Source of the DNA: Alphaproteobacteria bacterium UBA5343
GTDB taxonomy: Bacteria; Pseudomonadota; Alphaproteobacteria; RF32; UBA5343
Direction: 5' to 3'
Assembly: GCA_002410125.1 (NCBI GenBank)
Contig: DHQH01000030.1
Location: forward strand, 1 to 9,881
DNA: 9,881 nt
This document shows, one piece after another, positions 1 to 6,752 of the stretch; positions within the stretch are counted from its first letter, which is position 1; each line of letters opens with the position of its first letter. The notes beneath the pieces are model-generated. The model saw nothing but the letters and a program-made list of their open reading frames with translations, did not search any database and had not been told where the DNA came from. Made by a program: the position numbers and the translations under genes.

Positions 1-189
1 TCCTCGACATATTCATATTCATCATCATCGCTGATTTCGCTATCATCATCCTCGACATATTCATATTCATCATCATCGCTGATTTCGCTATCATCATCTT
101 CCTCGACATATTCATATTCATCATCATCGCCGATTTCGCTATCATCATCTTCCTCGACATATTCATACTCATCATCATCGCCGATTTCG
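1..189 (-). repeat. Acidic tandem repeat, 17-residue units (51 bp, one of 48 bp)
   Basis: The plus-strand string CTCGACATATTCATA starts at 3, 51, 102 and 153, giving periods of 48, 51 and 51 bp. In the gene's frame each unit reads roughly DDDEYEYVEEDDDSEI followed by S or G. Units differ by only a few bases, mainly at the S/G codon and by one missing codon in the leftmost complete unit. The array runs off the left edge, so the copy number is unknown. Near identity at DNA level points to recent expansion by slippage or recombination. Confidence 0.95.
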
Positions 190-3100
190 TCTACTTCAAC
201 ACTTTCAAAATCTTCTAATTCATCAAAATCATCTTCGATATCTTCTTCTGCTACATCTTCTTTTTCTTCAGAGGAAATTTTATTAATATCAATATCATCT
301 GATATACCTAAATCATCAGCAAGAGATGTTAAGCTATTAGCTCTTAATTTTTCATAATCAATCTCAATTTTTTCTTCTTCCTCTTCAGGAAGTTCTTCTT
401 CAATATATTCATACTCAACACCATCTTGCTTATCATAAGGATTCACAAACTCATATTCGTCATCCCAATCTTTTTCTTGGGTTCTATCAGCAATAATATT
501 ACTATTTATATTAATATTATTGTCAGCAAGTGATGTTGTAAGTTCTGTGCTCTCTAATGCTCTTGTAAGCGCTTCTGCTTGTTGGTCGAAATTATCATCC
601 AAACTCTTAGTTTGTAATTCTGTACTAGCAATAGCATCAGATATAGCTTGAGCTTGAGCTTTTAGATTCTCATCATCAGATTTTGTTGTAGTCTTAAGTT
701 CAGTTTTACCTAAAGCATCTGCTAAAGTGCTGGCTTGTTTAATGATACTAGCATCACTAGATTTCGTTTTAATTTCAGTTGATTTAAGCGCTGAAGACAT
801 TGCTTGAGCTTGCAGAATGGCTTGTTTTGCAGCTTCTTCTTCAGTGGATGTGGTGCTAGTTTTAATCTCTGTTGATGATAATGCATTTGCAAGAGACTGA
901 GCCTGTAACTCAGCTTCTTTTTCTACATTAGCAGATAAAGCATTTGCAAGTGATTTTGCTTGTAACTCAGCATCTCTCTCGGCATTTTCAGCAAAAGCCT
1001 TACTAAGAGCTTCAGCCTGTACTTCTGCAGACTTATCTTGGTTTTGAGCTAATGCTTCAGATAATGCTTGGGTTTGAGCCTTAACATTTTGGTCTTGATT
1101 TACCTCTAATATTCCAGCCAATGCTTTTGCTTGTGCTTCAGCAGTTTCATCCGCATTAGCAGCAAATGCTTTGGCGATAGATTCCGCAGATTTATCTTGC
1201 GAGGTCTCTAATGCTTTAGTTAAAGCTTCAGCTTGAATTTCAGCTGTTGATTTTTGACTTTGACTAAGTGCTTCAGATAAAGCATCAGATTGAACTTTTG
1301 TATTATGTTCTTGAGCTTCTTTTAATGCTTGCGACAGAGCTTTAGATTGTGTCTCTGCATTAACTTCTTGAGATTCTTTTAATGCTCCACTCATTGCTTC
1401 AGATAATACTTCTGCCTGAGTTTGAGCTGTAATATCTTGTGTTTGAGAAAGAGCAACTGCTAATGATTTTGCTTGAGATTCTGCTGCTTTTTCATGTGAG
1501 TCAGCAAGAGTATCAGCTAAGTTTTGAGTTGATACAGTTTGAGCTTCTTTTAATGCATCAGATAATGCTTTTGCCTGATCAATAGCAGCTTCTTTTTGTT
1601 GTTCTATAGTTTCTTTGTTAGCCGTTGTAAGTGCTTCAGATAATGCTTTTGCTTGCTCTTTAGCTTGTGTTTTAGCTGCTAAGATTGCAGTTTCTTGTTG
1701 TGACAGTGCCATAGCATCAGCAATTGCTCTACCAGATGTTTCTTGACTGGTAATAAGAGCATCAGATAATGCATCAGAAATTGCTTGAGCTTGACTTCCG
1801 CTAGCATTCTCCATAATATTAGCTTGGGAATCAGCAATTGCTTGAGCAATAATTTCTGCAGATTTAACATCATCATTTCCATCATCTTTAGCATTAATTG
1901 CTTCAATAATCTCTTTGATATTTTCTTGATTGGCTTCATTGCTAGCTTTTATAGCCTCGGTTACCGCATTCGCAATATCTTTACTGTCAATATTAGCTGT
2001 TGCATTAACATTTGCAATTCCTCCAGCTTGATTAGCTTCACCACTAGCTACTTGACTTGTTGTTGAAGTAGGATTTGTAGGGGCAATATTTGTTGCACCA
2101 CTGCTTACATCACCACCAGATGTTGCTTGTACATTGGCTTGTACTTGTATATTTGGAGAAACAACAGGAGTAGCAGTTCCACTAGTTGCAGCAGTTATAG
2201 TTGGGGTTGTGTTAGCTTCTCCATCTGCCACAGGATCCGCTGCCACAGTAGTTGTAGGAGCTGTAGGAGACATCACCACTTGTGCAGGAGCTGCCGCAAC
2301 AGTGGTTGTTGTAGCACCTTGAGTAGGCGCAACAGCAACATTATCAACTGCTTCTCCATCTGCCACAGGAGCTGCTGCCACAGGAGTTGCAGGAGCTGTA
2401 GGAGACATCACCACTTGGGCAGGGGAGCTAGCCACGGTTTGTACTACAGTTTTTCCATCACTAATACTCTTATCAATTTCAATAGTTTCAATTTCAGATA
2501 CATCAATGCTAGCACCTCCAGCATTTGTAGCAACAGGTACTGCAATTGCTTGAACACCACCGGCAACACTTTGAACTGCAGGAGTACCTGTCACAGGAGC
2601 TCCTGCTACTGGAGTTCCTGGTTGTGCCGATTGAGCTTGTAACATTGGTGCTTGGGCTGTTTGCATAGCAGCACCATCAGCCAATGTTCTTTGATACATT
2701 TGAAAGGCTTCAGGTGTTAATTGTTGTGCTTCTGTAATAGCCTTTGTTTGTGCTGCAAACATATCTTGTTGAGCAGATTGTAAAGACTTTGTAAGTTCTT
2801 GTAATTCGGCTGTATTATTTTGTTGTTGGGCTCTTGTAATAGACTTTGTCAGCTGCTCCATTTGTCTTCTAGCAGCTTCTTGAGATTGTTTATGGGAAAG
2901 GGCAAGAACTTCTGCTTGTTCTCTAGCAAGTTCTAATGCTTGTTGGTGAGATCTATCGGCATTTTTTTCTTGGGCTTCTGCAAGTGCTGTAGCTAAAACT
3001 CTAGCTTTTGATTTTTCTTCATCAGAAACTTCAACATCTTCGCCTTCTTCTACTAGACCATGTTGTTCTTCTATGTCTTGAAGATATTCAAGCACAGCAG

Positions 3101-3320
3101 AACCTCCCGGAATTTCGTCAAACATCATACGAACTTCCGGAGGACAATCTAACAACATGCTTTCAAATCTTAATTGATGGTCCTCGTTGAAAACATGTAA
3201 TTGACGGAAAATATTGATAAATCTTTGGGCTATTACAACTGGTTCTTCTATTTCATTATTATTAATTAAACCGCCCGGATTTACCGATTTCCTTCTTTTT
3301 GTTGGGGACGAATTTACCAC
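1..3320 (-). CDS. Giant repetitive acidic-tailed protein, function unknown (3' end beyond left edge)
   Basis: One reading frame stays open from GTG at 3320 to the left edge, about 1,106 codons, with no stop seen, so the C-terminus is missing. An in-frame TAA lies six codons upstream of the GTG, and AAGGAG sits 11 nt before it. The next in-frame ATG is some 55 codons downstream, so GTG is the best start. Rough layout: residues 1-95 form a compact domain (hydrophobic helices, then DCPPEVRMMFDEIPGGSAV); 100-225 are Gln/Ala/Glu-rich and probably helical; 227-435 are Pro/Thr/Ala/Val/Gly-rich; 440-615 are Ala/Gln-rich; 617-806 hold 19-residue repeats; 807-930 hold 25-31-residue repeats; 930 onward is very rich in Asp and Glu. 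I see no signal peptide, no membrane segment and hardly any cysteine. I do not recognise the family. The architecture resembles acidic tandem-repeat surface or effector proteins of intracellular Alphaproteobacteria, by analogy only. A terminator separates it from the regulator gene upstream, so it probably has its own promoter. Confidence 0.85.
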   Translation of the reverse strand, partial: MVNSSPTKRRKSVNPGGLINNNEIEEPVVIAQRFINIFRQLHVFNEDHQLRFESMLLDCPPEVRMMFDEIPGGSAVLEYLQDIEEQHGLVEEGEDVEVSDEEKSKARVLATALAEAQEKNADRSHQQALELAREQAEVLALSHKQSQEAARRQMEQLTKSITRAQQQNNTAELQELTKSLQSAQQDMFAAQTKAITEAQQLTPEAFQMYQRTLADGAAMQTAQAPMLQAQSAQPGTPVAGAPVTGTPAVQSVAGGVQAIAVPVATNAGGASIDVSEIETIEIDKSISDGKTVVQTVASSPAQVVMSPTAPATPVAAAPVADGEAVDNVAVAPTQGATTTTVAAAPAQVVMSPTAPTTTVAADPVADGEANTTPTITAATSGTATPVVSPNIQVQANVQATSGGDVSSGATNIAPTNPTSTTSQVASGEANQAGGIANVNATANIDSKDIANAVTEAIKASNEANQENIKEIIEAINAKDDGNDDVKSAEIIAQAIADSQANIMENASGSQAQAISDALSDALITSQETSGRAIADAMALSQQETAILAAKTQAKEQAKALSEALTTANKETIEQQKEAAIDQAKALSDALKEAQTVSTQNLADTLADSHEKAAESQAKSLAVALSQTQDITAQTQAEVLSEAMSGALKESQEVNAETQSKALSQALKEAQEHNTKVQSDALSEALSQSQKSTAEIQAEALTKALETSQDKSAESIAKAFAANADETAEAQAKALAGILEVNQDQNVKAQTQALSEALAQNQDKSAEVQAEALSKAFAENAERDAELQAKSLANALSANVEKEAELQAQSLANALSSTEIKTSTTSTEEEAAKQAILQAQAMSSALKSTEIKTKSSDASIIKQASTLADALGKTELKTTTKSDDENLKAQAQAISDAIASTELQTKSLDDNFDQQAEALTRALESTELTTSLADNNININSNIIADRTQEKDWDDEYEFVNPYDKQDGVEYEYIEEELPEEEEEKIEIDYEKLRANSLTSLADDLGISDDIDINKISSEEKEDVAEEDIEDDFDELEDFESVEVDEIGDDDEYEYVEEDDDSEIGDDDEYEYVEEDDDSEISDDDEYEYVEDDDSEISDDDEYEYVE
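579..902 (-). repeat. 25-31-residue STE[LI] repeats in the giant protein
   Basis: Four degenerate units begin at 902, 809, 734 and 653 (reading leftward), with lengths of 31, 25, 27 and 25 residues. A fifth partial unit begins at 578. Each starts with a helix-like A-x-x-[LMI]-[AS]-x-A-[LI] and continues with [KS]-[ST]-T-E-[LI]-[KQ]-T and an acidic or polar stretch. They look like derivatives of the neighbouring 19-residue repeat in which the second half has been replaced. Confidence 0.75.
903..1472 (-). repeat. Array of 19-residue Ala/Gln helical repeats (57 bp)
   Basis: About ten units follow the consensus A-x-A-L-S-x-A-L-x-x-x-Q-x-x-x-A-E-x-Q. Reading leftward, units start at 1472, 1415, 1346, 1289, 1232, 1175, 1130, 1073, 1016 and 959. 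Most are exactly 19 codons; one has 23 and one has 15. Related but irregular ALSDAL/ALSEAL segments continue upstream to about 1790. The composition predicts continuous helix. A 19-residue period is not a simple heptad coiled coil. Confidence 0.85.
2215..2428 (-). repeat. 135-bp-offset direct duplication in the Pro/Thr/Val linker
   Basis: Segments at 2215-2292 and 2350-2427 are near-identical: both contain the plus-strand string GAGACATCACCACTTG and the upstream GCTTCTCCATCTGCCACAGG. In the protein each copy reads A-Q-V-V-M-S-P-T-A-P followed by a PVADGEA-type end. The offset is 45 codons and the frame is kept. Confidence 0.85.
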
Positions 3321-3331
3321 TTGGAGTCCCT

Positions 3332-3337
3332 CTCCTT
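3332..3337 (-). promoter_or_regulatory. Ribosome binding site for the giant gene
   Basis: AAGGAG on the minus strand lies 11 nt before GTG at 3320. The spacing is slightly long, but this is the only good Shine-Dalgarno match near the 5' end of the open frame. It supports GTG over the distant first ATG. Confidence 0.6.
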
Positions 3338-3342
3338 ATATC

Positions 3343-3409
3343 CAACAAAATAATTTATACAAAACAAGCCAACTATAATTCTATACTAAGCAAGTAAAGC
3401 ATAGGTTAA
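3343..3409 (-). promoter_or_regulatory. Probable promoter region of the giant gene, with a copy of the regulator's operator 10-mer
   Basis: This AT-rich stretch lies between the terminator and the ribosome binding site. Candidate sigma-70 elements are TTAACC (3409-3404) with TATAGA (3385-3380) at 18-nt spacing, or a lone TATAAA at 3359-3354. None is strong, so the exact promoter is unresolved. TATTTTGTTG at 3352-3343 is identical to ten bases of the inverted repeat in the promoter of the regulator gene (4488-4479), in the same orientation relative to transcription. Confidence 0.35.
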
Positions 3410-3416
3410 TAAATAC

Positions 3417-3449
3417 AAAAAAAAGCGGAAAAATTTCCGCTTTTTTTTT
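3417..3449 (-). terminator. Bidirectional rho-independent terminator after the regulator gene
   Basis: GCGGAA and TTCCGC (3425-3440) form a 6-bp stem around a 4-nt loop, extendable by one more A-T pair. An A-run at 3417-3424 and a T-run at 3441-3449 flank it, so it works on either strand. It lies 22 nt past the regulator's stop codon and ends that transcript before the giant gene. I see no plus-strand gene that would use the other direction. Confidence 0.88.
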
Positions 3450-3470
3450 ACAAATTTAATTTTTTGTTTT

Positions 3471-4442
3471 CTATAAAGAAATCATTACAATTTTATGTAA
3501 TTCTCTAAGCTCTTCATCAGATATTTCAATAGATTCTTCAGGATTCCATCTCACGCCATAAAGCTTGCCATTATTATCTTCTCTAACACTAATAATTTTT
3601 GCATTAGTTTTATCTGTATAATAAACCGCAATATCACCTAAACTCACCATTTGTGATGGGTCAACATAAAGAACAGATCTTGTAGGTAGTAAAGATCCTA
3701 ACCTTCTAGTGCATAAATTTAATGCATAAGCCTCATTTTTACCTTCTAGTTTTCTAGGTCTCTCAACATTACCTGTTGGTTTTTCTCTATCAACGATAAT
3801 ATTACCATCTCTAGATTGTGAACCAAAAACTTCAATTTCACTATGTTCATAATTTGATTTGCTTGGAAGACTAATAGCAGATCTAGAATTAGATAAAATT
3901 TTGTATTTTGAGTCATTTTTTTGAATTATTTCTTCTAAAACACCTTCGCCTTCTAATGAACCAATTTGTTTCTTTAATTCATCAGTAGAAATACCTAAGG
4001 ATCTCGCAATATTTTTAAATTCTTTATCAGATACTTCTCTTTGTCCCATTTCGATTCTGTGATAAACAGAAAGGGTCATATCAGCACTTTCTGCAACTTC
4101 AATTAAAGTCAAATTCTTATCACTTCTAATATGTCTAAGACCTGCACCTAGAGTTTTAAGGCCGCTTTTTTCATTAATTTTATTTCTTCTATCTTGCTCT
4201 CTTCTCCATGCTTGAACCACTTCTGGCTGAGAGTTATGTTCATTAACGAAAATTTCTTGTAAAGGACAGTCCAAAAATTCTGCAATTCTAACTAACTGTT
4301 CTTGGTCAACTCTTCTATAACCTTTTTCAATCTTACTAATAGCAGAAAGACTAACATTAAGATTATCTGCTAGCTCTTGCATTGAGCGACCTTTAAGTCT
4401 TCTGAACATCCTAATTTGATTAGGAAAAATGATCTCTTCCAT
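3471..4442 (-). CDS. XRE-family repressor with two HTH domains and a degenerate S24/LexA-like C-terminal domain
   Basis: A DNA-binding regulator of 323 residues. HTH 1 (residues about 9-66) has the classic pattern M-Q-E-L-A-D-N-L-N-V-S-x-S-x-I-S-K-I-E-K-G. HTH 2 (about 98-158) repeats it as L-T-L-I-E-V-A-E-S-A-D-M-T-L-S-V-Y-H-R-I-E-M-G. After a polar linker, residues 240-315 resemble the LexA/S24 fold: S250-L-L-P-T aligns with the SMxPT nucleophile motif, and VDPSQMVSLGDIAVYY with the following strands. The loop after SLLPT is shortened and the usual catalytic Lys position is Ile (I284), with K282 nearby, so self-cleavage is doubtful; the domain may only dimerise or sense a signal. ATG at 4442 has a weak AGG-type ribosome site. 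The gene has its own promoter with an inverted repeat, which suggests autorepression. It lies between the VirB6-like operon and the giant gene, making it the natural candidate controller of either or both. Confidence 0.88.
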   Translation of the reverse strand: MEEIIFPNQIRMFRRLKGRSMQELADNLNVSLSAISKIEKGYRRVDQEQLVRIAEFLDCPLQEIFVNEHNSQPEVVQAWRREQDRRNKINEKSGLKTLGAGLRHIRSDKNLTLIEVAESADMTLSVYHRIEMGQREVSDKEFKNIARSLGISTDELKKQIGSLEGEGVLEEIIQKNDSKYKILSNSRSAISLPSKSNYEHSEIEVFGSQSRDGNIIVDREKPTGNVERPRKLEGKNEAYALNLCTRRLGSLLPTRSVLYVDPSQMVSLGDIAVYYTDKTNAKIISVREDNNGKLYGVRWNPEESIEISDEELRELHKIVMISL

Positions 4443-4453
4443 GATTTTTTACC

Positions 4454-4490
4454 TATATTTTGTTTACGAATAATATAACAACAAAATATA
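4454..4490. promoter_or_regulatory. Candidate operator: 11-bp perfect inverted repeat
   Basis: TATATTTTGTT at 4454-4464 and AACAAAATATA at 4480-4490 are exact reverse complements separated by 15 nt. One arm lies inside the -35/-10 spacer of the regulator's promoter and the other covers the expected transcription start, so the arms bracket the -10 box. This geometry suits a repressor that blocks RNA polymerase. The two HTH domains of the adjacent gene make it the obvious ligand, by inference. Confidence 0.6.
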
Positions 4491-4500
4491 CTTTTGCGAA
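4472..4500 (-). promoter_or_regulatory. Sigma-70-type extended -10 promoter for the XRE regulator
   Basis: Minus strand: TTCGCA (4500-4495) as -35, 17-nt spacer, TATATT (4477-4472) as -10, preceded by TG-N to give an extended -10. The predicted start is near 4465, leaving a leader of about 23 nt before ATG at 4442. Confidence 0.55.
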
Positions 4501-4571
4501 AATAATGCAAGAACTTTACATAATTTATTCAAAAAATTTGTAGGTTTTAGAAATTTTGGTTATAGTTCTTG

Positions 4572-6749
4572 TTACTTTTTGATTCTATTATAAAAAGCTG
4601 CAACATCTTCAACATCAAAAGCACTTCTTTTCAAGATTTCTTTCATCTTCTCATCCTTAACGGTTTTGAAGAATCGCTTACCATCATCCCCAAAACTATC
4701 ATTTTTTTCTTGGAACATAATATCATGTTTTTTCGGTGTATTTTGATGCTGTCTATAAAATATTTGTGGAGGTTTATCTCCTTTGGTAACAGTCTCTTTA
4801 ACAATAATACCATCAGTTTCAATTTTTATTATTTTTCCATCTTTTTCAATCGTGTAAGTACTAAATGTTCTACCATTCTTAGCAGTCTCTGTTCGATATG
4901 TTTCAATAGCTCCATCAGCTTTTGTTTCAGTAGTAACATCAGCTACTCCACCAAATCTAGATTTTTCATTTGTAAATTCAGACTTAACACAATTACTATA
5001 TTTACTAGCATCTCTACCAATATGTTTTTTAGCTATTTCTTTATTAACAATTCTATCTAAATCAGACTTTTTAAGTCCAGATTGTGCTATCAAGTTTTTA
5101 TTTATACTACCATCTCTATTAAACATGTTTCTACTAAAGCCTGGTCTCATATTAACCTTTTCTTCTTTAACTTTACCATCAGCTCCAATAACTTGTGTTA
5201 TCTTAACAAAACCATCATCCATAACTTTAGTGATATTACCATTCTTATCGGTAGTAGTTTTTTCTAGTAAAACTCTTTTTCCGTTTTGTTGGGTTGATTT
5301 TGTTTCTACTTGATTTCCTTTTTTATCTAAAGAGTTACTAGTTTTTACTAATGCTCCAGCAGAATTAGTAATTGCCAATGCCGTGGTTCCTTTTCCAAGT
5401 CCAGTTTTATTCCCAACATTGCTAAAAGCAACTCTTGCCCTATGCCTTATAGAGTTAACTCCCTCACTTGCATCATTAATGGCCTTAGCCGCCATAACAC
5501 CAGCACCTGTCATTGCTGCACCACCTAGCTTTTTGCCACCACCTCTAACAGCAGACATTCCGGCAGTTGCAACTTTACCGCCAATATCATCTCCACCGCC
5601 GCCAGAGTTACCAAATCCACTAGAAAGTCCATCACTATTCTCTAACAATACTAAGCCAAATATAATTACAGCCACAAGTTTTAAGAACTTACCACCAGAC
5701 CAAGAAAATGCATTCAAAATATCATCGATATTATTTTGTTGTACTGCCTGTTGAATATTAACAGCAGAATCTCCACTGCCGCCATTTAACATCGCTTGAC
5801 ACATAGATAAAATAGTAACAATCACCATTACTAAGAAGATAAATTTGAAAAATACATTCACAAACATTTCCCATGTTTTCTTGGTATATTGTGCAGTAAA
5901 CTTAAATGCCCAGCAAACAATCGCCATTGGCATTATCGCTCCAACAATTCCAAGCCTAATAATGCAATCAATCAGTAAGAATGGAACAACAATCATTAAT
6001 AAAGTAAATACAATTAATATAATTGCCCCAATTAACATCATTCCAAAATTAGGTATAATATCCCAAGCTAAATCAACCTTCCAGCCAAAACAAAGAGCAA
6101 CCCTCCCAACGGTCATACCATCAGCAAGTCGCCCTTGAATATTTTCTATAGCACATACAATTGAGGTTTTCATTGCCATAGGAAAGGCTCCAACCTGTCC
6201 ACCTGTTGATACTTGTGAGCAGTCAGATCCCAGAATTTCATTAGCTATATTCATTCCCCCCTCAAAAACGGGTCCTAAAAATAAACCATAGAATTGACTA
6301 GTAGGAATAGATAGTAAGATAAATGCGATAATAACTTTAAATATTTTTTCTATAAAATCATCCCATAATTTATTGGTATTTAATTTATCAATTGCTCCAA
6401 GTTGAGGCAAAATATATAAAATCAACCATGCCACAAAACCCAGTGCCAAAAGATTTATAGCTCCACCTGATGTTGTTTCCCATGCTTTTTGACTCATATA
6501 ACTAGATGCATCAAAAAGTTTTTCAAAAACAGGGCATAATAAGCACCCATCAAAATCACTTCTAGCCTCAACAGGATCTGGACATTTTTTATCTTCTGGC
6601 TGAAATAATCCAAGGGTATAATCAGCTTTAGAGATGTTAGAACTTGTAATATCTGTAGCAACAATACTAAAAACACCATAGATTATCATACTAAGAATAA
6701 TTATTCTCAGTATTTTACATAATCCATTATTTTTAGCCCATAACATCAT
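4572..6749 (-). CDS. VirB6/TrbL-family T4SS inner-membrane protein with long C-terminal extension (third paralog)
   Basis: A polytopic inner-membrane protein of 725 residues, predicted to form part of the T4SS channel. Membrane segments fall at about 12-31, 97-115, 138-160, 235-262, 264-286, 300-318 and 352-370. The core L-I-D-C-I-I-R-L-G...M-P-M...F-K-F-T-x-x-Y (259-288) aligns with its two neighbours and with the VirB6/TrbL core. After the first membrane segment comes C56-x12-C69-x2-C72-P-V-F-E; the second external loop has C177-x11-F189-P190-x8-C199. A Gly-rich hinge (about 375-410) leads to a hydrophilic tail of about 350 residues, whereas Agrobacterium VirB6 is about 300 residues in all. 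The tail contains beta-hairpin-like DG/NG modules and is of unknown function. The start is ATG at 6749 (or 6746), 3 nt after the previous stop, with AAAGGAG 11 nt upstream inside the preceding gene, suggesting coupled translation. Confidence 0.82.
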   Translation of the reverse strand: MMLWAKNNGLCKILRIIILSMIIYGVFSIVATDITSSNISKADYTLGLFQPEDKKCPDPVEARSDFDGCLLCPVFEKLFDASSYMSQKAWETTSGGAINLLALGFVAWLILYILPQLGAIDKLNTNKLWDDFIEKIFKVIIAFILLSIPTSQFYGLFLGPVFEGGMNIANEILGSDCSQVSTGGQVGAFPMAMKTSIVCAIENIQGRLADGMTVGRVALCFGWKVDLAWDIIPNFGMMLIGAIILIVFTLLMIVVPFLLIDCIIRLGIVGAIMPMAIVCWAFKFTAQYTKKTWEMFVNVFFKFIFLVMVIVTILSMCQAMLNGGSGDSAVNIQQAVQQNNIDDILNAFSWSGGKFLKLVAVIIFGLVLLENSDGLSSGFGNSGGGGDDIGGKVATAGMSAVRGGGKKLGGAAMTGAGVMAAKAINDASEGVNSIRHRARVAFSNVGNKTGLGKGTTALAITNSAGALVKTSNSLDKKGNQVETKSTQQNGKRVLLEKTTTDKNGNITKVMDDGFVKITQVIGADGKVKEEKVNMRPGFSRNMFNRDGSINKNLIAQSGLKKSDLDRIVNKEIAKKHIGRDASKYSNCVKSEFTNEKSRFGGVADVTTETKADGAIETYRTETAKNGRTFSTYTIEKDGKIIKIETDGIIVKETVTKGDKPPQIFYRQHQNTPKKHDIMFQEKNDSFGDDGKRFFKTVKDEKMKEILKRSAFDVEDVAAFYNRIKK
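4782..5318 (-). repeat. Duplicated beta-hairpin-like DG/NG modules in the VirB6 tail
   Basis: Glycines in DG/NG/KG turns occur at residues 478, 490, 504, 513 and 525, and again at 613, 626, 638 and 647. The spacings are similar in both blocks (12, 14, 9 and 13, 12, 9). Residues 501-513 (DKNGNITKVMDDG) align without gaps to 635-647 (EKDGKIIKIETDG). This looks like an old internal duplication of a beta-strand repeat of the RHS/MORN-like kind; I cannot assign a family. Confidence 0.55.
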
Positions 6750-6752
6750 CTA

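Noticed and set aside
1..189. CRISPR-like array, because of regular near-identical repeats.
   Set aside because: The units abut without unique spacers, keep a reading frame and encode an acidic peptide repeat.
2127..2642. Plus-strand open frame rich in Ser, Cys, Arg and His opposite the giant gene's linker.
   Set aside because: It is the antisense shadow of a low-complexity Pro/Thr/Ala/Val coding segment; the composition is unnatural and there is no ribosome site or conserved motif.
3471..4442. Prophage CI repressor implying a prophage here.
   Set aside because: No integrase, Cro, replication or structural phage genes are visible; the neighbours are T4SS-type and a repeat protein.
4508..4571. 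8-bp inverted repeat CAAGAACT / AGTTCTTG just after the third VirB6 stop, considered as a terminator.
   Set aside because: The loop is 48 nt, the stem is not GC-rich and no T-run follows. It could affect mRNA ends, but is not a credible rho-independent terminator, so read-through into the regulator cannot be excluded.
4569..5060. Plus-strand open frame of 163 codons opposite the VirB6 tail.
   Set aside because: Phe/Ile/Ser/Asn-rich shadow of a Lys/Glu/Asp-rich coding tail; no ribosome binding site or recognisable domain.
5383..5754. Plus-strand open frame of 123 codons opposite the third VirB6 gene.
   Set aside because: Pro/Leu-rich composition is what the complement of a Gly/Ala/Lys-rich coding region gives; the minus frame has clear family evidence.
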